From Bdellovibrio sp. CG22_combo_CG10-13_8_21_14_all_39_27 (GTDB lineage Bacteria; Bdellovibrionota; Bacteriovoracia; Bacteriovoracales; Bacteriovoracaceae): 58,689 bases of DNA. The stretch lies in the NCBI GenBank assembly GCA_002786715.1, contig PCTW01000096.1:584-59272 (forward strand), in the 5' to 3' direction. This document shows positions 17,053-25,767 of the stretch, piece by piece. Positions within the stretch are counted from its first letter, which is position 1. The number at the start of each line of letters is the position of its first letter. Below the pieces are notes generated by a model that saw nothing but the letters and a program-made list of their open reading frames with translations, had not been told where the DNA came from and searched no databases. Made by a program: the position numbers and the translations under genes.

Positions 17053-19062
17053 TTAGAACGTATAGAAGTATTCCACAGCTAAATTATCGTTTAAATCCCA
17101 CTTCCCAAATAATGAGTCCTTCTCACCTGAAAAATTCTCAATCTTTAGTCTCCACTCTCCACTATCCTTTTTATGCCAAGAAACACCAAAAACATTGGCC
17201 TGTCCTTTATCGGCATAGTCGAACTGGTAGTCGTAATTCAAATAGAACTCATCGCTAAATTTAAATATAAACGTGCCCATAACGGCATCTCGATAAATTC
17301 GAGAGTTGATAGAACTAACGACAAAAAATGGTCTCGATTGAGGTTGCTGAATTACCTCTTTTGCATATTCAGTAATAATATCGATGGAATCTAATCCAAG
17401 CCATTTAACCGATTCATCTAAAGTATAACGAAAGCCTAACATTCCCTGTGTATAGTTATCGTCTTTGCCTTGCTCAGTATTTGATTTGAGAACTTCTCCA
17501 TGTAATTCAAGTGAACCAAAAACTGTCGAAAAACCTGCGCTGAAAAAACTGGTATAAGCATGTTCTTTAAACAATTTAAATTCAGGTCGATTATTAATTA
17601 CCGAAATTTCCTTCCTAATGACGGGATCAGGATTGGGCCCATTAAAAAGAGCAGCGAAGATGTCCCAACCCTTTATCGTTGATTCAAATTTGAGCAAAAG
17701 TTGAATTTGTTTGTAAAATTTTTCTGGCAATTCGGTTTCAAAGGTAAGATCACTACCATCGTTTTGTAAACTCCATCTCGACAAAGAAGTTGGAGAACGA
17801 GTTCCTACAAAATAGGGAACGGCCAGAATCGTGTATGTACTTTGGTCACTATAAAAATCGGCTTGAGTAATAAAAGCCCCTGAAGTAAAGGGAGCAACAG
17901 GAACAATTTGATCGCGAGGCGAAATTTTATCTGTCGGAGAATAAATAATCCCCTTCCCTAATTTTACAATTTTCTTACCGATGGTTAAATCAAATGACTT
18001 ACTTGACTCAAGATAATATAGCTCTGTTAACTCTATAGGGAATCGTTTATCATTTCTAAAATCGAAAGCATCTTTCAAAGGACGATAAACGTGTTCGCGA
18101 TTTGAGATATCAACTTTAAAACTCGTTTGTACGGCATTTCCAACTCCGCTCCATTTCACTTTTCCGTTCAGTCTTAAATCGAGGTGATCTATTTGTTTGT
18201 CATGCCGCGACTCCTTCGTAGGTGCATGAAGGTATGTTGAATTTCTTAGGTAAAAATCAAAATCACTTGTTCTTTTGCCTTTAGGTTTTTCAATTCCCTT
18301 TACAACAACGTCAGCTTCGACGGGCTTAATGGGATCGCCAAAAACATCCTCAAATTCGGCGGCAGAATCAGAGGTGATAGTTGAAGCGGCAGGAGTAATA
18401 GATTGCGAGGCGCTTTCTCCAAAGATATCTGAAAAATCATCAACACTAGATTCTGTAGGCATTTGCCCTTTGGGCTTTTGTTCAATGGCTTTTTGCTTTT
18501 TTTCCACCTCGGGCAAAGGTGAGTCATCCATGATCAGTTCGACATTGGCATTGCTCTCCATTTTAACAGCTTCGATAGCACCAGAACGCTCTAAAATTGA
18601 TCCTTCTTCTTTGACGACTTCCTTTTCGGAACCTCTAAGTCTTATCGCAAAAGCATCGCCCCAATACTTTATTCCTGAACTTCCCAAACGAACTTCTAGA
18701 TTGGGTCGCTTGAGAGGATCTTTATAAGAAATATTTCCTTCGAATAAGATGACTGGCAGTCTATTCAAGCGAGAGTTCTTTGAGATAAAAACGCGAGAAA
18801 CTGCTTTCAGAGTTAACAGCCCACCATTCTTAATTTGAAGTTGAATTTGGCTATTTTCACGGACTGAGATATAGATATTTTGATCTATTGAATCGCCTAC
18901 CTTTGGGTAGTCAATTAATCGTCCTTTGTTATGTCCAAGAACAACTTGACCTCGTACAGAGACAACTTTGGCCAATTGATTAGCCTTAAATTCATTTTGA
19001 AAACTTAAAGCAAAAGATTGAGTTGAAAAAAAACAATAGATGAACAGTAAAAGAAAACGCAT
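17053..19062 (-). CDS. FecR-domain plus C-terminal beta-barrel outer membrane protein
   Basis: 669 residues with a signal peptide (MRFLLLFIYCFFSTQSFA). Residues about 32-140 match the FecR-like domain: VSVRGQVVLG, then GDSIDQNIYISVRENSQIQL and IKNGGLLTLKAVSRVFI. A low-complexity linker follows with two copies of a D-x-F-x-D-[IV]-F-G motif (DDFSDIFGE and AEFEDVFGD). From about 275 to the C-terminus the sequence is an amphipathic-strand barrel ending in YFYTF, the terminal aromatic pattern of outer-membrane porins. It is the last gene of the operon with the RND exporter and LolA-like protein. Barrel, LolA-like and RND genes together suggest envelope transport; substrate unknown. Confidence 0.8.
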   Translation of the reverse strand: MRFLLLFIYCFFSTQSFALSFQNEFKANQLAKVVSVRGQVVLGHNKGRLIDYPKVGDSIDQNIYISVRENSQIQLQIKNGGLLTLKAVSRVFISKNSRLNRLPVILFEGNISYKDPLKRPNLEVRLGSSGIKYWGDAFAIRLRGSEKEVVKEEGSILERSGAIEAVKMESNANVELIMDDSPLPEVEKKQKAIEQKPKGQMPTESSVDDFSDIFGESASQSITPAASTITSDSAAEFEDVFGDPIKPVEADVVVKGIEKPKGKRTSDFDFYLRNSTYLHAPTKESRHDKQIDHLDLRLNGKVKWSGVGNAVQTSFKVDISNREHVYRPLKDAFDFRNDKRFPIELTELYYLESSKSFDLTIGKKIVKLGKGIIYSPTDKISPRDQIVPVAPFTSGAFITQADFYSDQSTYTILAVPYFVGTRSPTSLSRWSLQNDGSDLTFETELPEKFYKQIQLLLKFESTIKGWDIFAALFNGPNPDPVIRKEISVINNRPEFKLFKEHAYTSFFSAGFSTVFGSLELHGEVLKSNTEQGKDDNYTQGMLGFRYTLDESVKWLGLDSIDIITEYAKEVIQQPQSRPFFVVSSINSRIYRDAVMGTFIFKFSDEFYLNYDYQFDYADKGQANVFGVSWHKKDSGEWRLKIENFSGEKDSLFGKWDLNDNLAVEYFYTF

Positions 19063-19075
19063 CTAAAGATGAACC

Positions 19076-19864
19076 TTATTGGATGTGCATTTCCTTCTGA
19101 AGGTATCTTTGCGCAAAAATTTCTTCATCAATTTTTTGTCCCACTTTACGATCGACAACTTTTATATAGGTCTTATGATCCTCTTCTCTGGTCATCACGG
19201 CCATCGTTGGCTTCCATGCTTTTCCATATTGGGCCCAAGCTGCATTTTCTAAAAATTTTAACTTTCTTCCACCAAGATCGTAAAATTCAACTCTGAGAGT
19301 TCTCATGTTCTTTTTATCAACCCATAAAACTCTTTTCGAGTAGCCGTAACTCTCTTTGATATCTTCTGTTACTGGAAGTGCTTCGATTTCATAACAAGTG
19401 TCACCCTTTCCACAAGTTACTTCTTTTGAGCACGTATATTTATTATTCTTTAACTTTTCACCATCAAGATCAGCAAAGGTAAAATCAGTTCCCATGAAAT
19501 AATTTTTTTTACTACCACTGGCGATTCGTTGCAGTTTTTTTAGTTCAGGAGAATAAAGCCACTGGTCCAATTGATCACCATCTGTCCAGTTGAGAACGGC
19601 AACACCTTTAATTTCTTTTGGTTCAGTAAAGGTTAAAAGTGATTTCTCTTTCTCATTTGAAGAGCGCTTGGTGAAAGTTTTCATGCCTCTTTTGTCTTTA
19701 GCTTTAGTCTTCATATCCAAAAGTACGACTTCTTGAATTTCCATTTCAGATTCAATGCGGTTTTGATCCAGTTGCTTTTTCATAATAACATCGCCAGCCA
19801 GATCACAAGCGGCTTGTGCGGAGAGAGATAACAATGCTGAAATAACAAAAAAGCTACTCTTCAT
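19076..19864 (-). CDS. LolA-like outer membrane lipoprotein-sorting family protein
   Basis: 262 residues with a signal peptide (MKSSFFVISALLSLSAQA), so periplasmic. The body matches the LolA-like proteins found beside RND exporters (COG2834 type): SLLTFTEPKEIKGVAVLNW, then DQLDQWLYSPELKKLQRI, FMGTDFTFADLDG and RVLWVDKKNMRTLRVEF. Such proteins adopt an open barrel that could hold a lipid. Four clustered cysteines (CSKEVTCGKGDTC plus an upstream one) are an extra. AAGGAAG lies 5 bp before the ATG. It is the third gene of the four-gene minus-strand operon, between the exporter and the barrel protein. Confidence 0.85.
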   Translation of the reverse strand: MKSSFFVISALLSLSAQAACDLAGDVIMKKQLDQNRIESEMEIQEVVLLDMKTKAKDKRGMKTFTKRSSNEKEKSLLTFTEPKEIKGVAVLNWTDGDQLDQWLYSPELKKLQRIASGSKKNYFMGTDFTFADLDGEKLKNNKYTCSKEVTCGKGDTCYEIEALPVTEDIKESYGYSKRVLWVDKKNMRTLRVEFYDLGGRKLKFLENAAWAQYGKAWKPTMAVMTREEDHKTYIKVVDRKVGQKIDEEIFAQRYLQKEMHIQ

Positions 19865-19893
19865 AAAGTCTTCCTTAACTCAATTTAAAAGTA

Positions 19894-22587
19894 TTACTGA
19901 ACTTGCTTCATCATATCATAAACTTGGAGATAGAATCCAGGATCTTGCCCCTTACATTTACTCAAAGCTTTTTGATCAAGAATTAATAATACTCCTTCGC
20001 CCATAGACCTGAGAGAAGAGCCATCTTCAACTTGCTGAGGAACGACGAATGAGTCCCCATCTTTAACTTTGCGCAGTGCCATCCATTGCCCTTTTTCATT
20101 TTCGCGAAGTGATGTTTTACCAATATGAAACTGATCTTTGACAACGACAATCAAACCATCAGGAAATCTGGCCAAATTAATCTGCTCACCTTCATCAAGA
20201 CGAATATAGGATGACCATTTTAATAACCGCTTAACACCATCGACACCAAGATATTTCATCAAGGGACCATGCTTCACATGTTCTTCAATTGATTCAAAAT
20301 TATCTAATTGAAAAAACTGTTTAATCCCGTGGATTTTAAATTTTACCAAAATATAAGGCGTCACTAATAAATCGCACATAACGGCAAAGAGAAGAACCAT
20401 GGCCGATAAAAGACCAAACTGATCAAGCGGAACAAAAACTGAAAAGCCTAATATTGAAAGTCCAATGGCCAAGGAAATAGAAGTTGTTAAGATAGCATTC
20501 ATTTCATGAAAGAGTGTATTTCTTGCTGCTTCCCAAGGTCGATCTGTTTTTAACTCTTCGTGGGCATAGCGAATGAAAAAATGAATGGTATCGTCAACCG
20601 CCAAGCCTAAAGTAACTGCGGCAATAGTACAGGTACCAATATTCAAGGGAATTCCAAACAATCCCATAAAGGCAAAAAGAAATAGTGCTGGCAATATGTT
20701 GGGAGGTAGTGCCAGTAAACCCATTTTAAAGCTTTTGAAAAAGATCGATAACATTAGAAAAATAAAAAGAACCATAAAAGATAAAGAAGAAGTTTGAGAA
20801 CTTACAATGGACTGCCCTGCTCTAAAATTCAGCCAACTCTTACTGGTGATTGACACTTTAACAGCTGAAGCCCATTCAAAATGCTTAATTTCGGCTTCAA
20901 TTTTTGCTAATAATTTTTCAACCTCGATTGATGATGATTTTGAGTGGCGAATAATCATCACGGCCTTTTTGTAATCGCTTGATAAAAAGGGCTTCACTTC
21001 ATCACGAGTCATCATGAGCAAGTATTGTGATATCAAATTTTTATTTTCAGGAATGATATAACTCTCAGGTTTAGAATCATTCATTTCCCTATTAATATGG
21101 GCAAATCGCTCGGCCATTGTATCGACTTGATCGATTTCGACTAAACTTTCAAGCCGCTTTTCTAACCGCCACATATCTTTCCAAAGTGGATAATCCTTCC
21201 ATGCAGAATCCTTTGCTTCAATCACAACATTTAAAGTATTTATGCCATGGTAATGATCTTGAAAAATATCTAGTTCTTTCCTAACTTTTGAACTTTCTTG
21301 AAATAAACGAGTTGAATCATTTTCGGAATACACCAAAGTACTTAATCCCAGCATAATGAGAGAGATTAGACATAGCCCAGGAATGACCCACTTTGATTCG
21401 ATCATCTTAGAAACTGTTGATTGAACATAGGGTCTCAGAGAAGCTGTCCAATCTGCTCGTTGACTTTTTACAGGCCATTTCTCTTTTCGATCAACAAAGC
21501 AATAAAAGGCGCTGACAAACATGAGTAAATAAACAAAGTAAAATGTAAGGGCCATTGCTGTGATAATGCCAAACTCTTTCAGCATTAAAATATCATTTAT
21601 CGAAATCGATAAAAAACCGGCGATTGTCGTTACTGCAGTCATTAGTAAGGCATAGGATAAATTGTCAGCTACATGCTGAAGGGATTGGCCAACATTATGA
21701 CCCTTTCTCCTATTTTTGGCATACTCATCAAGAAAATGGACCAGCTCAGTTGAGCCTAAAACAAAAACAATAATAGATGATGAGCTTGTCATCATTTGAA
21801 TAGGTAATCCTAAAAGTCCCATCATCCCTATGGTCGACAACATAGTAAAGCCATAAACTCCCATCAAAAGAACGGGGGCGCTCCAATGCCCGACACCTAT
21901 CCAGACGAATAAAAGGATAAAAGTAATCACTAAAGGGAGCAGATATTCCTGTGCGATGATAATCTGCTTCATCACCTCGCCTCTTAAAGCGACGTGCCCA
22001 CTATGAATGAGTTGTGCAAAATCCTTTTTGAATGGAGTAATTATTTTCTCAATATCAACATTGATTTCTCGTAGTGCACGCCCTTCACTTTTCAAGCTAA
22101 TGATAAAAAGTGTATCTTTTGATTTTTCTGTATTGTGAAAGAGTCGATCGTGAATCATGGGATTGAGTTCGGCCATTTTAAGAGCACGCTCTCTATCTTC
22201 AGTGCTCAAATTTGTTGAATAAAAAACGGGGGAAGTATCAAGGAGACCACTGTCATTATGAACATGCGTAGAAGTAAAAAGGGATTCAATATGATGAACT
22301 TCAGGGATGGCCCGAAGCTGATTCAAAATGTCCTTCATGATTTTTATTTTTTCTTTGGTGAAGACTTCAGGGTCTTTAAAAAATATAAAAGCAGTAGCAT
22401 CATCGGAAAAGGATTCTACGAATTGATCATAGATAACTTTCTCAGGATCTTTGGGGTCGAGAAGTCTGTCAAAGCTAGTATCGACTTGAATTTTTTTTAC
22501 ATACTGAAAAAGATACGAGTTAACAGAAATTAATACTAAAAGCGATATGACTGGCCATTTAGAAAGGTAATGAAGAAATGTTTTCAC
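19894..22587 (-). CDS. RND/MMPL-family exporter with extra C-terminal domain
   Basis: About 897 residues in the RND/MMPL superfamily of proton-driven exporters (COG1033 type). TM1 is near the N-terminus (WPVISLLVLISVNSYLF), followed by a periplasmic domain and a block of five helices around 235-390 (IMMTSSSSIIVFVLGSTELVHF). The second half repeats this, with LAVDDTIHFFIRYAHE. The last ~110 residues form a soluble beta-rich region (RLDEGEQINLARFPDGLIVV) that might be a cyclic-nucleotide-binding-like barrel; this is uncertain. I chose the GTG at 22587 because GTGA overlaps the upstream stop and AAGGCAGG precedes it. The longer form from 22629 would overlap the upstream gene by 46 bp. Confidence 0.88.
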   Translation of the reverse strand: MKTFLHYLSKWPVISLLVLISVNSYLFQYVKKIQVDTSFDRLLDPKDPEKVIYDQFVESFSDDATAFIFFKDPEVFTKEKIKIMKDILNQLRAIPEVHHIESLFTSTHVHNDSGLLDTSPVFYSTNLSTEDRERALKMAELNPMIHDRLFHNTEKSKDTLFIISLKSEGRALREINVDIEKIITPFKKDFAQLIHSGHVALRGEVMKQIIIAQEYLLPLVITFILLFVWIGVGHWSAPVLLMGVYGFTMLSTIGMMGLLGLPIQMMTSSSSIIVFVLGSTELVHFLDEYAKNRRKGHNVGQSLQHVADNLSYALLMTAVTTIAGFLSISINDILMLKEFGIITAMALTFYFVYLLMFVSAFYCFVDRKEKWPVKSQRADWTASLRPYVQSTVSKMIESKWVIPGLCLISLIMLGLSTLVYSENDSTRLFQESSKVRKELDIFQDHYHGINTLNVVIEAKDSAWKDYPLWKDMWRLEKRLESLVEIDQVDTMAERFAHINREMNDSKPESYIIPENKNLISQYLLMMTRDEVKPFLSSDYKKAVMIIRHSKSSSIEVEKLLAKIEAEIKHFEWASAVKVSITSKSWLNFRAGQSIVSSQTSSLSFMVLFIFLMLSIFFKSFKMGLLALPPNILPALFLFAFMGLFGIPLNIGTCTIAAVTLGLAVDDTIHFFIRYAHEELKTDRPWEAARNTLFHEMNAILTTSISLAIGLSILGFSVFVPLDQFGLLSAMVLLFAVMCDLLVTPYILVKFKIHGIKQFFQLDNFESIEEHVKHGPLMKYLGVDGVKRLLKWSSYIRLDEGEQINLARFPDGLIVVVKDQFHIGKTSLRENEKGQWMALRKVKDGDSFVVPQQVEDGSSLRSMGEGVLLILDQKALSKCKGQDPGFYLQVYDMMKQVQ

Positions 22588-23693
22588 CCTGCCTTGGCTC
22601 CGGCATCTAAATTCACAACATAATGACAAGCATAGATTTGAGGAACATTATCCAGTTTCTTTCTTAATTCAGCTGGAAAGAGTGAAAGATTTATAAGGTG
22701 CAAAGGATTTCTGTCACTGAGTACAATTTTCCCTTGGTACTTTCTTAAGATTCGACACAACTCATCAGCATCAGTTGAAGTCATCTGAGAAATATTATCA
22801 ATCCAAAAAACTTTATACTTCAAAATTTCTTCGTAATTGAAGCTTGATCCTTTCAAGCTTTTAACCCGCGACAAATCCAATTCAAAGATGGGATCTTGGC
22901 TATGCCCCTTGCGATAATAGTCTTTAATCGTTGAGATTTCTTTATTCTCACCTTCCAACATAATAATATGATTACTACGCATTAAGTATTCAATAGACCA
23001 ATAATAATTAACACTATGAATACTCTTGGCACTTGTTTCTAAGTAAAGATCAAACATATATTGAATTATTTTAATTTGCTTAAGTTGTAATCTTTGGTCA
23101 AAGTCTGAAAATACTGCAATGTCTTTCCCATTACCAACATTAATGGCAACTTTTGTCTTATGCCAAAAATATCCTTCTTTTGCTATAAAGGCTTGCATGC
23201 CAAAAAGCTCTTCATCATTTTCAGGTTTTTGCTTAGTCCCTAGAGAAAGAATCTTCCCCTCACGCAATCCAAAAAAGCTTGAAACCTCTTGTGCAAGAAA
23301 TCGTAAACTGCCTTTGTTTTTTAAATTTGATTTCCATTCATCAACTGTATTAAAGATCATCGGATAGTCTATTCCTAAAAAAGAAGAAAGAAGACTATTG
23401 CGAAGATCTTGTGAAGAAATCTCGGCCATAACTTTTTCAATATAGTCGTCCGAAACTTTAACTAAGGTAAGGCCTCGACTCACAAGAATTTGCTTTGGAG
23501 TTGGGGATTGAAATGAAATTTCATTGGGGCTATTTGCAGAACGCTTTAGAGTTACTGGCCGAGCCGGATCTAACAAACCTTGGACGAGGAATCCGTCTTT
23601 CCAAGCAATAAGTACCTTTCCCTGGCAATTTCCAGAGTAGGCTACCCATTCTAAATTTTCCAATGATAAACATTGAAATGCTTGTCTTTGCAA
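22584..23693 (-). CDS. Degenerate AAA+ (NtrC-like) protein heading the RND operon
   Basis: About 369 residues, unrecognised as a whole. The C-terminal third reads like a decayed sigma54-activator ATPase: KVFWIDNISQMTSTDADELC aligns with the Walker B helix (FLDEIGEM...Q.KLLR), and IVLSDRNPLHL with the sensor I strand. LFPAELRKKLDNV corresponds to the FREDLYYRLNV segment. No Walker A or GAFTGA loop is visible, so ATP-driven promoter opening is unlikely. The TTG at 23693 is proposed as start because GGAGG lies five bases upstream; a TTG at 23705 has no ribosome site. It overlaps the exporter by GTGA and diverges from another degenerate AAA+ gene. Confidence 0.7.
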   Translation of the reverse strand: MQRQAFQCLSLENLEWVAYSGNCQGKVLIAWKDGFLVQGLLDPARPVTLKRSANSPNEISFQSPTPKQILVSRGLTLVKVSDDYIEKVMAEISSQDLRNSLLSSFLGIDYPMIFNTVDEWKSNLKNKGSLRFLAQEVSSFFGLREGKILSLGTKQKPENDEELFGMQAFIAKEGYFWHKTKVAINVGNGKDIAVFSDFDQRLQLKQIKIIQYMFDLYLETSAKSIHSVNYYWSIEYLMRSNHIIMLEGENKEISTIKDYYRKGHSQDPIFELDLSRVKSLKGSSFNYEEILKYKVFWIDNISQMTSTDADELCRILRKYQGKIVLSDRNPLHLINLSLFPAELRKKLDNVPQIYACHYVVNLDAGAKAG

Positions 23694-23715
23694 CGAAACC
23701 TCCAAATCTTTTAAA

Positions 23716-23743
23716 TTATCGGCATTTCATAGGCTTAACTATA
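23716..23743 (-). promoter_or_regulatory. Sigma28-like promoter of the RND operon
   Basis: The minus strand carries GCCGATAA (23723-23716), a perfect match to the FliA (sigma28) -10 consensus. The -35 is weak: ATAG at 15-bp spacing or TATA at 16 bp. The predicted start lies just before the GGAGG of the first gene. Confidence 0.5.
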
Positions 23744-23745
23744 GT

Positions 23746-23772
23746 TTAATTTCTCAAATCTCTTACCGATAA
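23746..23772 (+). promoter_or_regulatory. Sigma28-like promoter of the divergent AAA+ gene
   Basis: TTAA, 15 bp, ACCGATAA (23765-23772), seven of eight bases of the sigma28 -10. The ATG at 23779 lies about where transcription would begin, and there is no Shine-Dalgarno, so a leaderless message is predicted. Its -35 abuts that of the opposite promoter. Confidence 0.45.
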
Positions 23773-23778
23773 GAACAT

Positions 23779-24897
23779 ATGAGTTGGCCATACCTAAGTA
23801 TTTCACCTGAATGTACTCTCTCCCTTCTTTTAGAAAAGGAAGAAAGATTACTTAAAGTTGAGTCTATTGATCAGACAGGTGCTGTTATTGAGAATTCGAC
23901 TGAAATTCTTGGCGATATTTTATTCCAGATCAAAATCAAAAACTTTAAAACCCCGACTCTAAAGGGCAAAGTTCAGAACGTAAAAGGCTTTAAAAAAATC
24001 GTGGCCAACGATAGACGCTTTTATATCAACGCCCTTTGGGATTTATTTAAAAACCTAGAACACAAAGATTTGATTGAGCTCGTTGGATCAATGTCTGTGC
24101 CATTGGGCTTTGAATGCTGGTCTGTGCTCTCAGGCCTCAATGATTCTCAACTCCTCTCTTGGAATACCAGCGTTGAACTTCCAGAAATTCACTTCAAAAA
24201 TCAAAATATTTGGACAGTGGGACAGCCTTTAATGGCCAGTACTAGATCAATAGTTATGGTTGGTCAGTCTCAAGCAATGATAGATCTTAGATCTCAAATC
24301 CCCAAAATAGTAAAAGGCAGCGGACTTATCAACCTTTATGGAAAGTTGGGCTCGGGACGTGAAACTCTGGTTCAGGTTATTCATGAAGAAAGCGGTCATG
24401 ATCATCAACTTCATTTCGTAAGAAGCCTAACGGAGCTCGAAGAAAGTATACGACTTGCTCCTTTGACTCCTCAACTCTATTACGTGAAAGATATTCCACA
24501 ACATGAAATTGAGAATCTTCACGAAATTTCACATATCATCGCAGGACAAGGCTCAAGACTTATTATCATTTCTGAACAGCCTTTTAAAAGTCCTCTACTC
24601 AAGCACATGATTAAAATTCCAGAGTTAAGCACGCGCAAGGAAGACTTGCCCTTACTCATTAATCACTTTATCAGACATTATGCTCATCAATTTCAATACC
24701 CTGAATTAACGATTGTTCCAGAAGCGATGCAACGTCTTATTAATAATAATTATCAAGGAGAGATAAAAGAGCTACGTTCAATTTGTAATTTAATTGTTTC
24801 TCAACATGGACACAAAGGAATTATCGAATTTGATGACGTCAAAATTTTCTTAAGCAAAGAAGAAATTCCACAAGAGGAATTTCTCAAAGTCGCTTAA
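23779..24897 (+). CDS. Degenerate sigma54-activator-like AAA+ protein
   Basis: 372 residues. The C-terminal ~230 residues follow the plan of NtrC-type ATPases: MVGQSQAMIDLRSQIPKI (helix before Walker A), then GKLGSGRETL in place of GESGTGKE, so the catalytic Lys is Arg. IPELSTRKEDLPLLINHFI follows, a good match to the sensor II region. The GAFTGA loop and an acidic Walker B are missing. No DNA-binding helix-turn-helix is visible at the C-terminus. The first ~100 residues (ESIDQTGAVIENSTEILGD) might be a divergent PilZ-like barrel. A structural or inhibitory role, rather than ATP-driven activation, is inferred. It converges on the next gene with a 4-bp stop overlap. Confidence 0.75.
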   Translation: MSWPYLSISPECTLSLLLEKEERLLKVESIDQTGAVIENSTEILGDILFQIKIKNFKTPTLKGKVQNVKGFKKIVANDRRFYINALWDLFKNLEHKDLIELVGSMSVPLGFECWSVLSGLNDSQLLSWNTSVELPEIHFKNQNIWTVGQPLMASTRSIVMVGQSQAMIDLRSQIPKIVKGSGLINLYGKLGSGRETLVQVIHEESGHDHQLHFVRSLTELEESIRLAPLTPQLYYVKDIPQHEIENLHEISHIIAGQGSRLIIISEQPFKSPLLKHMIKIPELSTRKEDLPLLINHFIRHYAHQFQYPELTIVPEAMQRLINNNYQGEIKELRSICNLIVSQHGHKGIIEFDDVKIFLSKEEIPQEEFLKVA

Positions 24898-25454
24898 CGT
24901 TTTTCTTTTTTAATTGTTTTCGTATTCTCTTCTTCAAACTGGCCCTTGTCCATTCCCATCGAATCAAGACATTCAGGGGAAAAGTTCTTCATATTTTTTA
25001 AAACACATTCGTTATATTTATTTTGCGCCATAGGATCATCGGCAGCATTTAAATCAAGGGGACAATTCCTTTCAATATCCCCCATACAGCTATCGAGCAT
25101 TTTAAAAGCTGTTTGAGAGAAGATTTGATCCATTTCTTCTTGGCACCCTAAACTCAATCTCTTTCTGTTTTTGTCATAACATTCTTTATCTGAATTTTGG
25201 CAAGCTTTTTGAAGCTCTGTAGCACATCGAGGGTTTCCAGGTTTTCCACTGCTTTCTTGTGTGAGAAGATAATTCCCGCAGCCTTTAGAAAAGTCCTTAA
25301 AATGTTCCTGAATGCATTTGCCAAGAGTTTTCTTTCCTTTATGAGCAGAGCAATGTTGATTAAGTTCTTGTGAGCATTTTTTGGTGTCAATTGATTCAGC
25401 ACCTTTAACTGTTAAAGTCATAAAGAAAAGAATTGAGATGATAATGGCTTTCAT
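24894..25454 (-). CDS. Secreted GLG1-type cysteine-rich repeat protein
   Basis: 186 residues with a signal peptide (MKAIIISILFFMTLTVKGA). It holds three units of the form C-x7-C ... C-x11-C: CSQELNQHC/CIQEHFKDFSKGC, CATELQKAC/CYDKNRKRLSLGC and CMGDIERNC/CVLKNMKNFSPEC. This spacing is that of the Cys-rich GLG1/ESL-1 repeat (PF00839 type) of the Golgi glycoprotein 1 and of small secreted bacterial proteins. The repeats should form disulfide-stapled helical pairs in the periplasm or outside the cell. The tail is charged (EEENTKTIKKEKR). Function in bacteria is not established. Confidence 0.85.
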   Translation of the reverse strand: MKAIIISILFFMTLTVKGAESIDTKKCSQELNQHCSAHKGKKTLGKCIQEHFKDFSKGCGNYLLTQESSGKPGNPRCATELQKACQNSDKECYDKNRKRLSLGCQEEMDQIFSQTAFKMLDSCMGDIERNCPLDLNAADDPMAQNKYNECVLKNMKNFSPECLDSMGMDKGQFEEENTKTIKKEKR

Positions 25455-25767
25455 ACTAAGTAACCTTTTTTAACTGTTTGATTTGTTCATTATACGTTAA
25501 GAGTTCACCAAGTCGCTAATCTTTCCCGTAAAACATAGTTAAACTTTTGAAATAACTATTCCCCAGTAACATTCATGAACTGCCAAGCTAAATAGGCACC
25601 AGGTCCCGGTCAGTCATCAGTTTCAAATACGACTTCAAAAGTCCGATATTATTGGGTTATGAATTATATTGATTGAGCCGATAAGCACTTAGCCCTCGCT
25701 TTATTTTGGCACCTAGCTTTTAGGGTCTAAAATGGAGAGAAGATATGAGTTTAACAGGACTAAAGTT
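25455..25767 (+). promoter_or_regulatory. Divergent control region before the 1227-residue secreted protein
   Basis: A 313-bp gap with two candidate promoters for the rightward gene. One is sigma28-like: GCCGATAA at 25677-25684, -35 only TATG at 15-bp spacing. The other is sigma70-like: TTGGCA at 25706-25711, 16 bp, TAAAAT at 25728-25733, the latter within the 11-mer GGGTCTAAAAT shared with the other giant gene. A nine-codon leader ORF starts at 25745. No RNA gene was seen. Confidence 0.5.
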
